A DNA stretch of 64,000 nt from Pseudomonas mosselii (GCF_005796105.1 NZ_VAUO01000009.1:124001-188000), one strand, 5' to 3'. Shown: positions 1 through 9,884, counted from the stretch's first letter. The notes: generated from the sequence alone by a model not told the origin. Program-made: numbers and translations.

Positions 1-1855
1 AGCGCGTGATGTCAGCTTTGCCTTCCAGCAGCTTGCGGTACGCCGCGAAGTCCTGGGAGCCCGCACGCGAGGCGAGGTAGCGGCGAATTTGCGCCTTCTC
101 TTCCTCGGTCGCGGCGGCGCCTTCGTTGACACCCCTGAGCTGTAGCACGACCAGGCTGCCATCGGACTGGACCACGCTGGCGTAAACCGGCTTGTCCTTG
201 GACTCAGGCTTGCCCAGACGGAACACCGCCTGCAACTGCGCAGGGTCGATGCCGTCCTGGCCGCGGGTGACCGCTTCCTGGACTTTCCAGTTCTGGCTGG
301 CAGGCTTGACCGAGCCGTCACGCAGACCGGCGATCAGCTTGTCGGCCTTGGCCTTGAGTTCGGCGGTCGCCTTCTCCTTGGCCAGGTGCTCGCTGATGTT
401 CTTCGCAACGGCCTCCAGCGGCAGTTGCTCAGGCTTGCGGTGTTCCTTGACGCGCAGCACCACCACCGTCTCCGGGTCCAACTCGATGCTGTTGCTGTTA
501 GCGCCTTCGTCCATCACTTCTTCGCTGAATGCAGCCTGGATCACGGCGCGATTGGCGGTAACGCCCTCGCCCCCCTCACGGCCGAACGGCGCCGAGGTGT
601 GCACCTTGAGATTCAGGTCCTGGGCCGGCTGGGCCAGGTCGGACGCCTCGAAAGCGGAGTCCTGGAGCTGCTTGGTCGCCTCGACAAAACGCTGCTCCAC
701 TTGCTGGGTCTTCAGCTCGTGGGTCAGCTTGTCCTTGAGGCTGGCAAAGCTTGGGACATCCGGCGCCTGCACGCCCAGCAGCTTGATCAGGTGATAGCCG
801 AATTCGGTACGCACCGGCGCGGACACCTGATCCTTGTTCAGCTTGTATAGCGCGTCCTCGAAGGCTGGGTCATAGACACCAGGGCCTGCGAAACCGAGGT
901 CGCCACCGGTGTTGGCCGAGCCTGGGTCCTGGGAGAATTCCTTGGCCAGCTTGGCAAAGTCTTCACCCTTGCCCAGACGCTGCTGGATCTCTTCGATACG
1001 GGCCTTGGCCTGGGCATCGCTGGTCTTGTCGTTAACCTCGATCAGGATGTGCGCAGCATGACGCTGCTCGGCAAGGTTGGCGATTTCTTTCTCGTACAGC
1101 GCCTTGAGTTCGTCATCGCTGACTTTGACCTGATCAAAGAACGCCGCCTTCTTCAGCTCGACATAGTCGATGACCACCTGGTCGGGAGTCATGAACTCCT
1201 TGGCGTGCTGGTCGTAGTGGGCCTTGACCTCCTCGTCACTCACCTTGATGGCGGCCGGGTCGGCCTTGAAGGTCAGCGAGGCGAAATCACGGGTCTGCTT
1301 CTCCAGTCGCGCGAATGCCTCTACCTGCTTGTCGGTCACGAAACTGCTGCCGGCAATGCCGGTACGCAGCTGGCCGATCAGCATTTCCTGAGCGAGCATT
1401 TCGCGGAACTGCATGCGCCCGTAGCCCATCTGGCGAATGACCGAGTCGAAGCGCTCGGCGCTGAACTTACCATCGACCTGGAACTCCGGCGTCTGCAGGA
1501 TCAATTGATCCAAGGCGGCGTCGGAGAACGCGAACTTGGCATCTTCGGCGCCCTGCAACAGCAGCTTGCGTTCGATCAGCCCTTTGAGCGCAGCCTCGCG
1601 CAGCATTTTCTCGTCCAACAGGGCAGGGTCGAATTCCTTGCCCAGTTGTTGCATCAGCTGACGGCGCTGCATGTCGACGGCCTGGCTCAGCTCATTCTGG
1701 CTGATGGTCTGGCCGTTCACCTTGGCGGCGTCCTGGCTATGGCTGGCTGCCTGGAAGATGGCCTCGAAGCCCGTCAACGCCATCAACACGACGATGAGGC
1801 CAATGATGGTCTTGGCAATCCAACCTTGTGAATTGTCCCTGATATTTTGCAGCAT
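1..1855 (-). CDS. ppiD: PpiD, membrane-anchored periplasmic peptidyl-prolyl isomerase/chaperone (3' end cut by window edge)
   Basis: The start is the ATG at 1853-1855 and the frame stays open to the window edge, giving 618 codons of a protein that is normally about 620-625 residues, so only a few C-terminal residues are missing. The N-terminus (MLQNIRDNSQGW) is followed by one hydrophobic anchor at about residues 13-34, then a long SurA-like chaperone region and a central parvulin-type domain. PpiD homologues are anchored in the inner membrane, face the periplasm and help newly exported proteins leave the Sec translocon. The gene lies downstream of hupB, separated by a hairpin terminator at 1923-1952, so it probably has its own promoter. 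The order lon-hupB-ppiD is the usual one in Pseudomonas and Escherichia, which supports the assignment. Confidence 0.95.
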   Translation of the reverse strand, partial: MLQNIRDNSQGWIAKTIIGLIVVLMALTGFEAIFQAASHSQDAAKVNGQTISQNELSQAVDMQRRQLMQQLGKEFDPALLDEKMLREAALKGLIERKLLLQGAEDAKFAFSDAALDQLILQTPEFQVDGKFSAERFDSVIRQMGYGRMQFREMLAQEMLIGQLRTGIAGSSFVTDKQVEAFARLEKQTRDFASLTFKADPAAIKVSDEEVKAHYDQHAKEFMTPDQVVIDYVELKKAAFFDQVKVSDDELKALYEKEIANLAEQRHAAHILIEVNDKTSDAQAKARIEEIQQRLGKGEDFAKLAKEFSQDPGSANTGGDLGFAGPGVYDPAFEDALYKLNKDQVSAPVRTEFGYHLIKLLGVQAPDVPSFASLKDKLTHELKTQQVEQRFVEATKQLQDSAFEASDLAQPAQDLNLKVHTSAPFGREGGEGVTANRAVIQAAFSEEVMDEGANSNSIELDPETVVVLRVKEHRKPEQLPLEAVAKNISEHLAKEKATAELKAKADKLIAGLRDGSVKPASQNWKVQEAVTRGQDGIDPAQLQAVFRLGKPESKDKPVYASVVQSDGSLVVLQLRGVNEGAAATEEEKAQIRRYLASRAGSQDFAAYRKLLEGKADITR

Positions 1856-1922
1856 GCGTCCCCCAGAAACGGTTGTACCACTGCGTCGACAACCGCGGAG
1901 CGTGGGTAGAGTCCTGATAGAA

Positions 1923-1952
1923 GAAAGGCGCATCCAGTGGATGCGCCTTTTC
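1923..1952 (-). terminator. rho-independent terminator after hupB
   Basis: A perfect inverted repeat, GGCGCATCC / GGATGCGCC with a 3-nt loop, is flanked by AAA on one side and TTTT on the other. It lies in the 180-bp gap between hupB and ppiD, both on the minus strand. In the minus direction the stem is followed by TTTCTTCT, as expected for intrinsic termination. Confidence 0.75.
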
Positions 1953-2035
1953 GAAGCGAGCGTGCCAGCGGGAACGTTTGCGACCCGCCGTCACGCGGTC
2001 GGCTCAGGCATGGCCCGGGCCGGCTGAAAGACGAC

Positions 2036-2308
2036 TTAGTTGACGGCGTCTTTCAGGCCTTTGCCAGCTTTGAAACCTGGAACCTTGGCAGCGGCGATCT
2101 TGATTGCCTTGCCGGTTTGAGGGTTACGGCCAGTGCGCTCTGCGCGCTCTTTGACCGAGAAAGTACCGAAGCCAACCAGAACGACGTCGTCGCCTGCTTT
2201 CAGGGCACCGGTCACGGAGTCGATCACAGCATCCAGAGCCTTGCCAGCGGCAGCCTTGGAAATGTCAGCAGATACGGCGATAGCGTCAATCAGTTCCGAC
2301 TTGTTCAC
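2036..2308 (-). CDS. hupB: HU family DNA-binding protein, beta subunit
   Basis: This 90-residue protein starts MNKSELIDAI and carries the HU signature GFGTFSVKERAERTGRNPQTG at about residues 46-66, the beta-arm that wraps bent DNA. HU is a dimeric, histone-like nucleoid protein with little sequence specificity that compacts DNA and helps replication and recombination. The length is typical for HU. The start codon is GTG (2306-2308), preceded by an AAGGGG ribosome binding site about 6 nt upstream. The gene sits between lon and ppiD as in related bacteria. A strong sigma-70-like promoter lies about 100 bp upstream (2407-2436) and a terminator follows the gene, so it looks monocistronic. Confidence 0.97.
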   Translation of the reverse strand: MNKSELIDAIAVSADISKAAAGKALDAVIDSVTGALKAGDDVVLVGFGTFSVKERAERTGRNPQTGKAIKIAAAKVPGFKAGKGLKDAVN

Positions 2309-2406
2309 TCTAAGTCCCCTTATATCTCTATTGAGTTTGTTTCTAAGTATGTAATGAAAAGCTTATGAAACGAGCGTTAGGTGGCCTGGTGACAATGGCG
2401 TGGCGC

Positions 2407-2436
2407 TTTATAGCAAGGCCCCGAAAATGCTGTCAA
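2407..2436 (-). promoter_or_regulatory. sigma-70-type promoter of hupB
   Basis: On the minus strand TTGACA (2431-2436) is followed after 18 bp by TATAAA (2407-2412), a perfect -35 and a five-of-six -10. It lies in the lon-hupB gap and points at hupB, leaving a 5' leader of roughly 90 nt. The call is by eye; no start-site data are available. Confidence 0.65.
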
Positions 2437-2461
2437 CCAAAGCCCCCCAACGGAATACGTA

Positions 2462-4858
2462 CTAGTGCGTGCTAATTCTTTCCTTAGCATCGCCGTCGCG
2501 CTTTTCATCTTTCGCGACAATCTCCGGAGCCACATCTGGCAAGGGCTCCGGCGCGTATTGCAGCGCAATTTGGAGGACTTCGTCAATCCATTTGACCGGT
2601 TTGATCTGAAGATCCTGCTTGATGTTTTCTGGAATTTCCTTGAGATCGCGCACGTTCTCCTCAGGAATGATCACTGTCTTGATGCCGCCACGGTGCGCGG
2701 CCAGCAATTTTTCCTTCAACCCACCAATGGCCAGTACCTGCCCACGCAGGGTGATTTCACCGGTCATTGCCACATCGGCACGCACCGGGATCTGGGTAAG
2801 AGCCGACACCAATGCGGTGCACATGCCAATGCCCGCGCTCGGACCATCCTTTGGGGTGGCCCCTTCGGGCATGTGGATGTGAACGTCGTGCTTCTCGTGG
2901 AAATCTGCGGCGATCCCCAGGCTACGCGCACGGCTACGCACTACCGTCTGCGCGGCCGTGATCGACTCGACCATCACGTCACCGAGCGAACCGGTCTTGA
3001 TCAACTGGCCCTTGCCAGGGATGACCACCGACTCGATGGTCAGCAGCTCGCCGCCCACTTGGGTCCAGGCAAGGCCGGTGACCTGGCCGATCTGATCCTG
3101 CTGCTCGGCCAAGCCATAGCGGAACTTGCGTACGCCCAGCAGGTGCTCGAGCTGCTCGCCCGTGACCTTGACCTTCACCTGTTTCTGCCCGGTGTGCTCC
3201 TTGACCACCTTGCGGCAGACCTTGGCGATCTGCCGCTCAAGACCCCGCACGCCGGCTTCGCGGGTGTAATAACGGATGATGTCGCGAATCGCCGAGACAT
3301 CGACCTGCAACTCGTCTTTCTTCAGACCGTTGGCCTTGACCTGCTTGGGCACCAGGTACTTGACCGCGATGTTGATCTTCTCGTCCTCGGTGTAACCCGG
3401 CAGGCGGATGACTTCCATACGGTCAAGCAGCGCCGGCGGGATGTTCATCGAGTTCGAGGTGCACAGGAACATCACGTCCGAGAGGTCGTAGTCGACCTCC
3501 AGGTAGTGGTCGTTGAAATTATGGTTTTGCTCGGGGTCAAGCACTTCCAGCAGCGCCGAGGCCGGGTCGCCACGCATGTCGCTGCCCATCTTGTCGATCT
3601 CGTCGAGCAGGAACAGCGGGTTACGCACGCCCACCTTGGTCATTTTCTGAATCAGTCGGCCCGGCATCGAACCGATGTAGGTGCGGCGGTGACCACGGAT
3701 CTCGGCCTCGTCACGCACGCCACCGAGGGCCATGCGCACGAACTTGCGGTTGGTGGCGGCAGCAATCGACTCGGCCAGCGAGGTCTTGCCTACACCAGGC
3801 GGACCGACCAGGCACAGCACCGGACCGCGAATCTTCTTCACGCGCTTCTGCACGGCGAGGTATTCAAGGATGCGCTCCTTGACCTCCTCCAAGCCGTAGT
3901 GGTCCGAATCGAGGATCTCTTCAGCCTTGGCCAAGTCCAGACGCACTTTGCTCTGCGCCTTCCACGGCACCTGAACCAACCAGTCGAGGTACGACCGCAC
4001 CACGGTGGCCTCGGCGGACATCGGCGACATCTGCTTGAGCTTGTTGAGTTCGGCCTGAGCCTTGGTGAGGGCGTCTTTAGGTAAACCAGCGGCCTCGATG
4101 CGCTTTTTCAGCTCTTCGATTTCGTTGTGGCCTTCGTCGCCGTCACCGAGCTCTTTCTGAATGGCCTTCATCTGCTCATTCAGGTAGTACTCGCGCTGGC
4201 TGCGCTCCATTTGTTTCTTGACCCGACCGCGAATGCGCTTCTCGACCTGCAGCAGGTCGATTTCTGCATCCAGCAGGGCCAGCACGTGCTCGACGCGGCT
4301 CTGCAGGTCGACGATCTCGAGGATTTCCTGCTTCTGCTCGATCTTCAGGGCCATATGGGCGGCCATGGTATCAACCAGACGGCCCGGCTCTTCGATGCTG
4401 TTGAGCGAGGACAGCACTTCAGCGGGGACTTTCTTGCCCAGCTGCACGTATTGCTCGAACTGCGAGAGCAGCGTGCGCACGAATACCTCGGACTCGCGCT
4501 CGGCGGCCTCGGTTTCATCGATCAGGCTCACCTGGGCCCGCACATGCCCTTCGACCTCGACAAAGCGCTCGACCGCGCCGCGCTGCTCGCCCTCGACCAG
4601 CACCTTGACGGTGCCATCGGGCAGCTTGAGCAGTTGCAGAACGGTGGCAATGGTGCCGACGCGGTACAGGGCGTCTTCGCCCGGATCGTCGTCAGCGGGG
4701 TTCTTCTGGGCCAGCAGGAGGATCTGCTTCTCGCCCGTCATCGCAGCCTCAAGGGCTTCGATGGACTTCTCACGCCCCACGAACAGCGGGATAACCATAT
4801 GCGGATAGACGACGACGTCGCGCAATGGCAAAAGAGGCAAGTCGAGGGTGGTCTTCAT
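2462..4858 (-). CDS. lon: ATP-dependent protease Lon
   Basis: Lon is a hexameric cytoplasmic AAA+ protease that degrades damaged proteins and short-lived regulators. From the ATG at 4858 the protein is 798 residues, the usual length. It has the N-terminal substrate-binding domain starting MKTTLDLPLLPLRDVVVYPH, a Walker A motif GPPGVGKT at about residue 350, and the C-terminal protease domain with the catalytic serine in PKDGPSAGI (Ser674) and the partner lysine further on. The frame is open further upstream to 4978, but that extension would overlap the clpX terminator and does not look like Lon. It lies between clpX and hupB on the same strand, and a possible heat-shock promoter is present at 4915-4946. 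Confidence 0.98.
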   Translation of the reverse strand: MKTTLDLPLLPLRDVVVYPHMVIPLFVGREKSIEALEAAMTGEKQILLLAQKNPADDDPGEDALYRVGTIATVLQLLKLPDGTVKVLVEGEQRGAVERFVEVEGHVRAQVSLIDETEAAERESEVFVRTLLSQFEQYVQLGKKVPAEVLSSLNSIEEPGRLVDTMAAHMALKIEQKQEILEIVDLQSRVEHVLALLDAEIDLLQVEKRIRGRVKKQMERSQREYYLNEQMKAIQKELGDGDEGHNEIEELKKRIEAAGLPKDALTKAQAELNKLKQMSPMSAEATVVRSYLDWLVQVPWKAQSKVRLDLAKAEEILDSDHYGLEEVKERILEYLAVQKRVKKIRGPVLCLVGPPGVGKTSLAESIAAATNRKFVRMALGGVRDEAEIRGHRRTYIGSMPGRLIQKMTKVGVRNPLFLLDEIDKMGSDMRGDPASALLEVLDPEQNHNFNDHYLEVDYDLSDVMFLCTSNSMNIPPALLDRMEVIRLPGYTEDEKINIAVKYLVPKQVKANGLKKDELQVDVSAIRDIIRYYTREAGVRGLERQIAKVCRKVVKEHTGQKQVKVKVTGEQLEHLLGVRKFRYGLAEQQDQIGQVTGLAWTQVGGELLTIESVVIPGKGQLIKTGSLGDVMVESITAAQTVVRSRARSLGIAADFHEKHDVHIHMPEGATPKDGPSAGIGMCTALVSALTQIPVRADVAMTGEITLRGQVLAIGGLKEKLLAAHRGGIKTVIIPEENVRDLKEIPENIKQDLQIKPVKWIDEVLQIALQYAPEPLPDVAPEIVAKDEKRDGDAKERISTH

Positions 4859-4914
4859 GATTTCGCCTCTACAGCGGCCTTGTGGCCGGAAACCGGTGGA
4901 AATAGTGCTTGGGG

Positions 4915-4946
4915 CTAATGTGGGGGCAGCCCCCGGAAAATACAAG
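4915..4946 (-). promoter_or_regulatory. possible heat-shock (sigma-32) promoter of lon
   Basis: On the minus strand CTTGTA (4941-4946) is followed after 14 bp by CCCCCACATTAG (4915-4926), resembling the sigma-32 pattern CTTGAA-N13/14-CCCCATnT. It is about 60 bp before the lon ATG. lon is a classic heat-shock gene, which fits, but the match is imperfect and made by eye. Confidence 0.4.
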
Positions 4947-4964
4947 CGCCGAGTCCCAGAAATG

Positions 4965-4985
4965 CAAAAAGGGGCCAAAGGCCCC
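4965..4985 (-). terminator. rho-independent terminator after clpX
   Basis: The stem GGGGCC/GGCCCC has a 3-nt loop (4971-4985). In the minus direction it is followed by TTTTT, a canonical intrinsic terminator 26 bp past the clpX stop codon. It separates clpX from lon. Confidence 0.85.
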
Positions 4986-5011
4986 TTCCTGCTTGGCTAA
5001 CCCCTACCCAA

Positions 5012-6295
<1,284 letters not shown>

Positions 6296-6360
6296 TCGAT
6301 CGATCCAATCCGGTAGGCTTGAAACACAAGATGAAGGCAATCGCAGGCTTTTTCAAGTCC

Positions 6361-6389
6361 GCGGGCGGGCGTATTCCGTGCCCACCCGC
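6361..6389 (-). other. hairpin between clpP and clpX
   Basis: GCGGGCGGGC (6361-6370) pairs with GCCCACCCGC (6380-6389) with one G-U pair, in the clpP-clpX gap. No T-run follows, so it may be an attenuator or mRNA-processing hairpin rather than a full terminator. Confidence 0.4.
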
Positions 6390-6403
6390 TCTGGCGCATT
6401 GCT

Positions 6404-7045
6404 TCAGGATGCCAGTTGCCGCTTGTCGTATACCGAGTCGATCAGGCCGTACTCGGCCGCGCGCGCAGCGCTCATGAAGTTGTCACGCTCGGTGTCGCGC
6501 TTGATCGTTTCGAGGTCCTGGCCGGTGTGATGGGCCAGCAGCTCGTTCAGGCGCGCCTTGATGTTGAGGATTTCCTGGGCGTGGATCTCGATGTCGGTAG
6601 CCTGGCCCTGGAAGCCGCCCAACGGCTGGTGAATCATCACCCGCGAGTTCGGCAGGCAGTGACGCTTGCCAGCGGCACCGGCAGCCAACAGGAAGGCACC
6701 CATGCTGCAGGCCTGGCCGATGCAGATGGTCGAGACGTCCGGCTTGATGAACTGCATGGTGTCGTAGATCGACATACCCGCAGTCACCGAACCACCCGGC
6801 GAATTGATGTACAGATGGATGTCCTTGTCCGGGTTCTCCGCTTCAAGGAACAGCAGCTGCGCCACGACCAGGTTGGCCATGTAGTCCTCTACCGGACCGA
6901 CCAGGAAAATCACCCGCTCCTTCAGGAGGCGCGAGTAGATGTCGTAGGCGCGTTCGCCACGGGCGGACTGCTCGATAACCATCGGGACCAGACCGCCTGC
7001 GGCCTGGATGTCAGAGCTCTGCTGAATATAAGAATTGCGGGACAT
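6404..7045 (-). CDS. clpP: ATP-dependent Clp protease proteolytic subunit ClpP
   Basis: ClpP forms the tetradecameric serine-protease chamber used by ClpX and ClpA. The 213-residue protein shows the catalytic triad: Ser114 in GQACSMGAF, His139 in RVMIHQPLGG and Asp188 in ERDNF. The N-terminal 15 or so residues before the conserved GGLVPMVIEQ are the propeptide that is normally removed by self-cleavage. The ATG at 7043-7045 fits the family. The gene follows tig and precedes clpX on the same strand, the standard tig-clpP-clpX order, so the substrate-folding and degradation genes are probably partly co-transcribed. Confidence 0.98.
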   Translation of the reverse strand: MSRNSYIQQSSDIQAAGGLVPMVIEQSARGERAYDIYSRLLKERVIFLVGPVEDYMANLVVAQLLFLEAENPDKDIHLYINSPGGSVTAGMSIYDTMQFIKPDVSTICIGQACSMGAFLLAAGAAGKRHCLPNSRVMIHQPLGGFQGQATDIEIHAQEILNIKARLNELLAHHTGQDLETIKRDTERDNFMSAARAAEYGLIDSVYDKRQLAS

Positions 7046-7084
7046 GTCCTGCGCTCACTCCCAAATAGTCATGGCTTGAATACG

Positions 7085-7112
7085 CACAAGCCAGCGCGAA
7101 GGCTGGCTTGTG
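7085..7112 (-). other. 11-bp hairpin between tig and clpP
   Basis: CACAAGCCAGC (7085-7095) and GCTGGCTTGTG (7102-7112) form a perfect 11-bp stem with a 6-nt loop, 24 bp after the tig stop codon. There is no downstream T-run, so it may only partly terminate transcription, or may protect the 3' end of tig mRNA, before clpP. Confidence 0.55.
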
Positions 7113-7136
7113 GAGGTTTCCTACGAGAGTAGCCTG

Positions 7137-8450
7137 TTACTCAGCAGCGGCAGGAGCCTGTGCTGGTTTGACAGCGTCTTCGTACGAAACCGACTTGTCT
7201 GTCACAGTCGCTTTCTGCAGAACAGTATCTACAACTTGTTCTTCCAGTACAACCGAACGGACTTCGTTCATTTGCTGGTCGTTCTTGTAGTACCAGGCGA
7301 TGACTTGCTCAGGCTCTTGGTAAGCCGAGGCCATCTCTTCGATCATTTCGCGCACTTTGCCTTCGTCAGGCTTGAGATCGAACTGCTTGACCACTTCGGC
7401 GACGATCAGGCCCAGGACCACACGGCGCTTGGCTTGCTCTTCGAACAGCTCGGCAGGCAGTTGGTCAGGCTTGATGTTGCCACCGAACTGCTGAACAGCC
7501 TGGACGCGCAGACGGTTGACTTCGTTTTCCAGCAGGGCTTTCGGCACTTCGATCGGGTTGGCGGCCAGCAGACCGTCCATGACCTGGTTCTTGACCTTGG
7601 CCTTGATGGCCTGGCGCAGTTCACGCTCCATGTTCTTGCGAACTTCGGCGCGGAAGCCTTCCAGGGTCGACTCTTTGATACCGAACTGGGCGAAGAAGTC
7701 TTCGTTCAGTTCTGGCAGCACAGGGGCCGAAACGCTGTTGACGGTGATGGTGAACTCGGCGGCTTTGCCGGCCAGGTCCAGGTTCTGGTAGTCCTCAGGG
7801 AAGGTCACGTTGACAACGCGTTCTTCACCGGCCTTGGCGCCAACCAGACCGTCTTCGAAGCCGGGGATCATGCGGCCGGAACCCAGTACCAGTTGGGTGC
7901 CTTTGGCCGAACCGCCAGCGAACGCCTCACCGTCGACCTTACCGACGAAGTCGATGTTGACCTGGTCGTCGTTCTGGGCGGCGCGCTCGGCCACTTCGAA
8001 ACGGGTGTTCTGCTTGCGCAGGACTTCCAGCATGTTGTCCAGGTCGGCGTCGGCCACTTCGGCGCTCAGCCGCTCAACGGCAATCGACTCAAGGCCGGCA
8101 ACGGTGAACTCAGGGAAGACTTCGAAGATGGCGACGAACTCGAGGTCCTTGCCTTTTTCGAACGATTTTGGCTCGACCGCCGGAGCACCTGCTGGGTTCA
8201 GCTTCTGCTCGACGATAGCTTCGTAGAAGGAGGCCTGGACCAGGTCACCGAAAGCCTCTTGGCGGGCATCGGCTTCGAAGCGCTGGCGAATCACGCTCAT
8301 GGGCACCTTGCCCGGACGGAAGCCGGCAACCTTGGCGCGCTTGGCAGTCTGCTGCAGACGCTTGTTGACTTCGTTCTCGACGCGCTCGGCCGGAACGGCG
8401 ATGGTCATGCGGCGCTCGAGAGCGGAAGTGTTTTCAACAGAAACTTGCAT
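7137..8450 (-). CDS. tig: trigger factor, ribosome-associated chaperone and prolyl isomerase
   Basis: Trigger factor binds ribosomal protein L23 at the exit tunnel and shields nascent chains. The start is the ATG at 8448-8450 (MQVSVENTSALERRMTIAVP), giving 437 residues, the family length. The ribosome-binding loop GFRPGKVPMSVI is near residue 45. A central FKBP-type isomerase domain (about residues 155-245) contains VNIDFVGKVDGEAFAGGSAK. A helical C-terminal cradle follows. The open frame upstream to 8531 is not conserved in character. The gene heads the tig-clpP-clpX block. Confidence 0.98.
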   Translation of the reverse strand: MQVSVENTSALERRMTIAVPAERVENEVNKRLQQTAKRAKVAGFRPGKVPMSVIRQRFEADARQEAFGDLVQASFYEAIVEQKLNPAGAPAVEPKSFEKGKDLEFVAIFEVFPEFTVAGLESIAVERLSAEVADADLDNMLEVLRKQNTRFEVAERAAQNDDQVNIDFVGKVDGEAFAGGSAKGTQLVLGSGRMIPGFEDGLVGAKAGEERVVNVTFPEDYQNLDLAGKAAEFTITVNSVSAPVLPELNEDFFAQFGIKESTLEGFRAEVRKNMERELRQAIKAKVKNQVMDGLLAANPIEVPKALLENEVNRLRVQAVQQFGGNIKPDQLPAELFEEQAKRRVVLGLIVAEVVKQFDLKPDEGKVREMIEEMASAYQEPEQVIAWYYKNDQQMNEVRSVVLEEQVVDTVLQKATVTDKSVSYEDAVKPAQAPAAAE

Positions 8451-8736
8451 GGATATTCCTCGTTGCACAGACGTTAGCCGGCGATAGCCCGACTCCAGAA
8501 TCAAGGGCAAGCATTCTAGTGACTCACGCACCAGAAGTCACCCCACCCGAAATGTCGGCACGCTACACCGGTCGATTTCCCTGAAAGGCCCGCGCCCCTT
8601 GGCGTCGAGCCTATTGATACGAGCCCCGCGCGGCAGCACTGATGCCACGCGACTGTAAAACCTTGTCAAACAAACGACAGCTGGCTGAGATATGGGATTT
8701 TTGCCAGAAAATTCAAGGGCGACCGCATAAAAAGCC
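8451..8736. other. intergenic region upstream of tig
   Basis: This 286-bp gap holds the tig promoter region. A TTGACA hexamer occurs on the minus strand at about 8667-8672 but I cannot pair it with a convincing -10. No RNA gene or small ORF is evident. Confidence 0.4.
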
Positions 8737-9036
8737 TTACTGCGGATCGATCTCGTTGAACTCGCAATATGCTTCCCACTCCAGCCCCAGCGCTTCGGCC
8801 ACCTCGCGATGGGTTTCCAGTCGCATGGCCTTCAGTTGCTCCGGCGACTCAGCGATCAATTGCAGCGCATACTCCCAAGGCTGGATACCCAGCTCATCGG
8901 CAGCATCCTCGAATGCCCACTCGATCTGCTGGGCCTGCTCGCGCGCATCCAGCTCGCGGATCTCTTCGAGCAGTTGCGGATTGGCTTCGGCGAAGCGTTG
9001 CAGCGCCAGTGCCTGGCGCGCTTGTTTTGCGATCAT
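8737..9036 (-). CDS. conserved hypothetical protein, DUF6388-like
   Basis: This 99-residue acidic cytoplasmic protein starts MIAKQARQALALQRFAEANP. It has no signal peptide or membrane segment. It is mostly helical by composition, with a central block QQIEWAFEDAADELGIQPWEYALQLIA that resembles a small Pseudomonas family I associate with DUF6388, though I cannot confirm this without a search. The start ATG at 9034-9036 has AGGATTACCTTAA before it. It stands alone between tig and the tRNA cluster. The function is unknown. Confidence 0.8.
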   Translation of the reverse strand: MIAKQARQALALQRFAEANPQLLEEIRELDAREQAQQIEWAFEDAADELGIQPWEYALQLIAESPEQLKAMRLETHREVAEALGLEWEAYCEFNEIDPQ

Positions 9037-9139
9037 TTAAGGTAATCCTCGGCCAACTGTTCAACCAGACCTTCAACCGACTGAAATCTATCAGATTTCA
9101 TTGCACCACCAGCACAGATATAGATCGGCGGAGCACAGA

Positions 9140-9176
9140 AACGACAAAGGCGCCCGGTCTACGACCAAGGCGCCTT
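9140..9176 (-). terminator. terminator of the tRNA operon
   Basis: AAGGCGCC (9147-9154) pairs with GGCGCCTT (9169-9176), with an inner GGTC/GACC stem. In the minus direction the stem is followed by TGTCGTTTC. It lies just downstream of the last tRNA-His. Confidence 0.65.
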
Positions 9177-9185
9177 CGAAAAATA

Positions 9186-9261
9186 TGGGGTGGACGATGG
9201 GAATCGAACCCACGACAACCGGAATCACAATCCGGCGCTCTACCAACTGAGCTACGCCCAC
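9186..9261 (-). tRNA. tRNA-His (GTG)
   Basis: On the minus strand the sequence folds into a full cloverleaf. The acceptor stem GTGGGCG pairs with CGTCCAC, the D-arm contains AGCTCAGTTGGTAGAGC, the anticodon stem CCGGA/TCCGG encloses TTGTGAT with anticodon GTG, and the T-arm contains GGTTCGA. The CCA end is encoded. A G lies at position -1 (9262) opposite C73, as histidine tRNAs require. It is identical to the copy at 9445-9520. Confidence 0.97.
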
Positions 9262-9303
9262 CATGAAGCGGTGCTACGTTGTACAACCTGATTTACTGAA
9301 ACA

Positions 9304-9388
9304 TGGTGCGGACGAAGAGACTCGAACTCTTACAGCTTGCGCCGCTGGAACCTAAATCCAGTGTGTCTACCAATTTCACCACGTCCGC
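9304..9388 (-). tRNA. tRNA-Leu (TAG)
   Basis: On the minus strand this 85-nt sequence begins GCGGACG and ends CGTCCGCACCA, with a long variable arm typical of leucine tRNA. The anticodon stem CTGGA/TCCAG encloses TTTAGGT, giving anticodon TAG. CCA is encoded. It lies between the two tRNA-His genes. Confidence 0.97.
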
Positions 9389-9444
9389 ATGCAACTCAAA
9401 AACAAAGGCGCCGGATCATTCAATCGAGGCGCCCCTGAAAAATC

Positions 9445-9520
9445 TGGGGTGGACGATGGGAATCGAACCCACGACAACCGGAATCACAATCCGGCGCTCT
9501 ACCAACTGAGCTACGCCCAC
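9445..9520 (-). tRNA. tRNA-His (GTG), second copy
   Basis: The sequence is identical over its full length to the tRNA-His at 9186-9261, including anticodon GTG and the encoded CCA. It lies between tRNA-Arg and tRNA-Leu on the same strand and is presumably co-transcribed with them. Confidence 0.97.
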
Positions 9521-9555
9521 CATAGTACGGCTGCTGCTTACTTGCCCAGGCCTAA

Positions 9556-9632
9556 TGGCGCACCCGGCAGGACTCGAACCTGCGACCATCCGCTTAGAAG
9601 GCGGATGCTCTATCCAGCTGAGCTACGGGCGC
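9556..9632 (-). tRNA. tRNA-Arg (TCT)
   Basis: On the minus strand the acceptor GCGCCCG pairs with CGGGTGC (one G-U pair). The D-arm is AGCTCAGCTGGATAGAGC, and the anticodon stem TCCGC/GCGGA encloses CTTCTAA with anticodon TCT. CCA is encoded. It is the first tRNA of the operon. Confidence 0.97.
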
Positions 9633-9721
9633 TTAAGCTTACGGTTCGACCGAACAAACTAACCGCTTATTCTGCCTGACCTTGCCAACCCGTGCCAGGC
9701 AGTGCCCGACAAGTGCGGCGA

Positions 9722-9750
9722 ATCTTATAGACGGCCCCACGGGTCGTCAA
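9722..9750 (-). promoter_or_regulatory. promoter of the tRNA operon
   Basis: On the minus strand TTGACG (9745-9750) and TAAGAT (9722-9727) are separated by 17 bp. The bases after the -10 (TCGCCGC) are GC-rich, the type of discriminator seen at stringently controlled stable-RNA promoters. It lies about 90 bp before tRNA-Arg. Confidence 0.55.
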
Positions 9751-9884
9751 CAGGTTTCTAGCAAAAATTTAAATTATTGAAGGGCTTAGGGCATTTGCCC
9801 GACCACGCGCCTTTGCCCTCGCCGCGTGTCGTGCGAGAATGCGCGCTTCTTCATGTTTCCTTCTCGATGGTTAATCACGCGTCT

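Noticed and set aside
2465..4084. 539-codon plus-strand frame opposite lon
   Set aside because: It is antisense to the well-supported Lon gene. Its composition reflects the high GC content and codon bias of lon; the translated sequence is His/Leu/Asp-rich with no domain.
8640..8720. Promoter for tig based on the TTGACA hexamer
   Set aside because: No acceptable -10 hexamer is found at 16-18 bp from TTGACA, so it was not called as a promoter.
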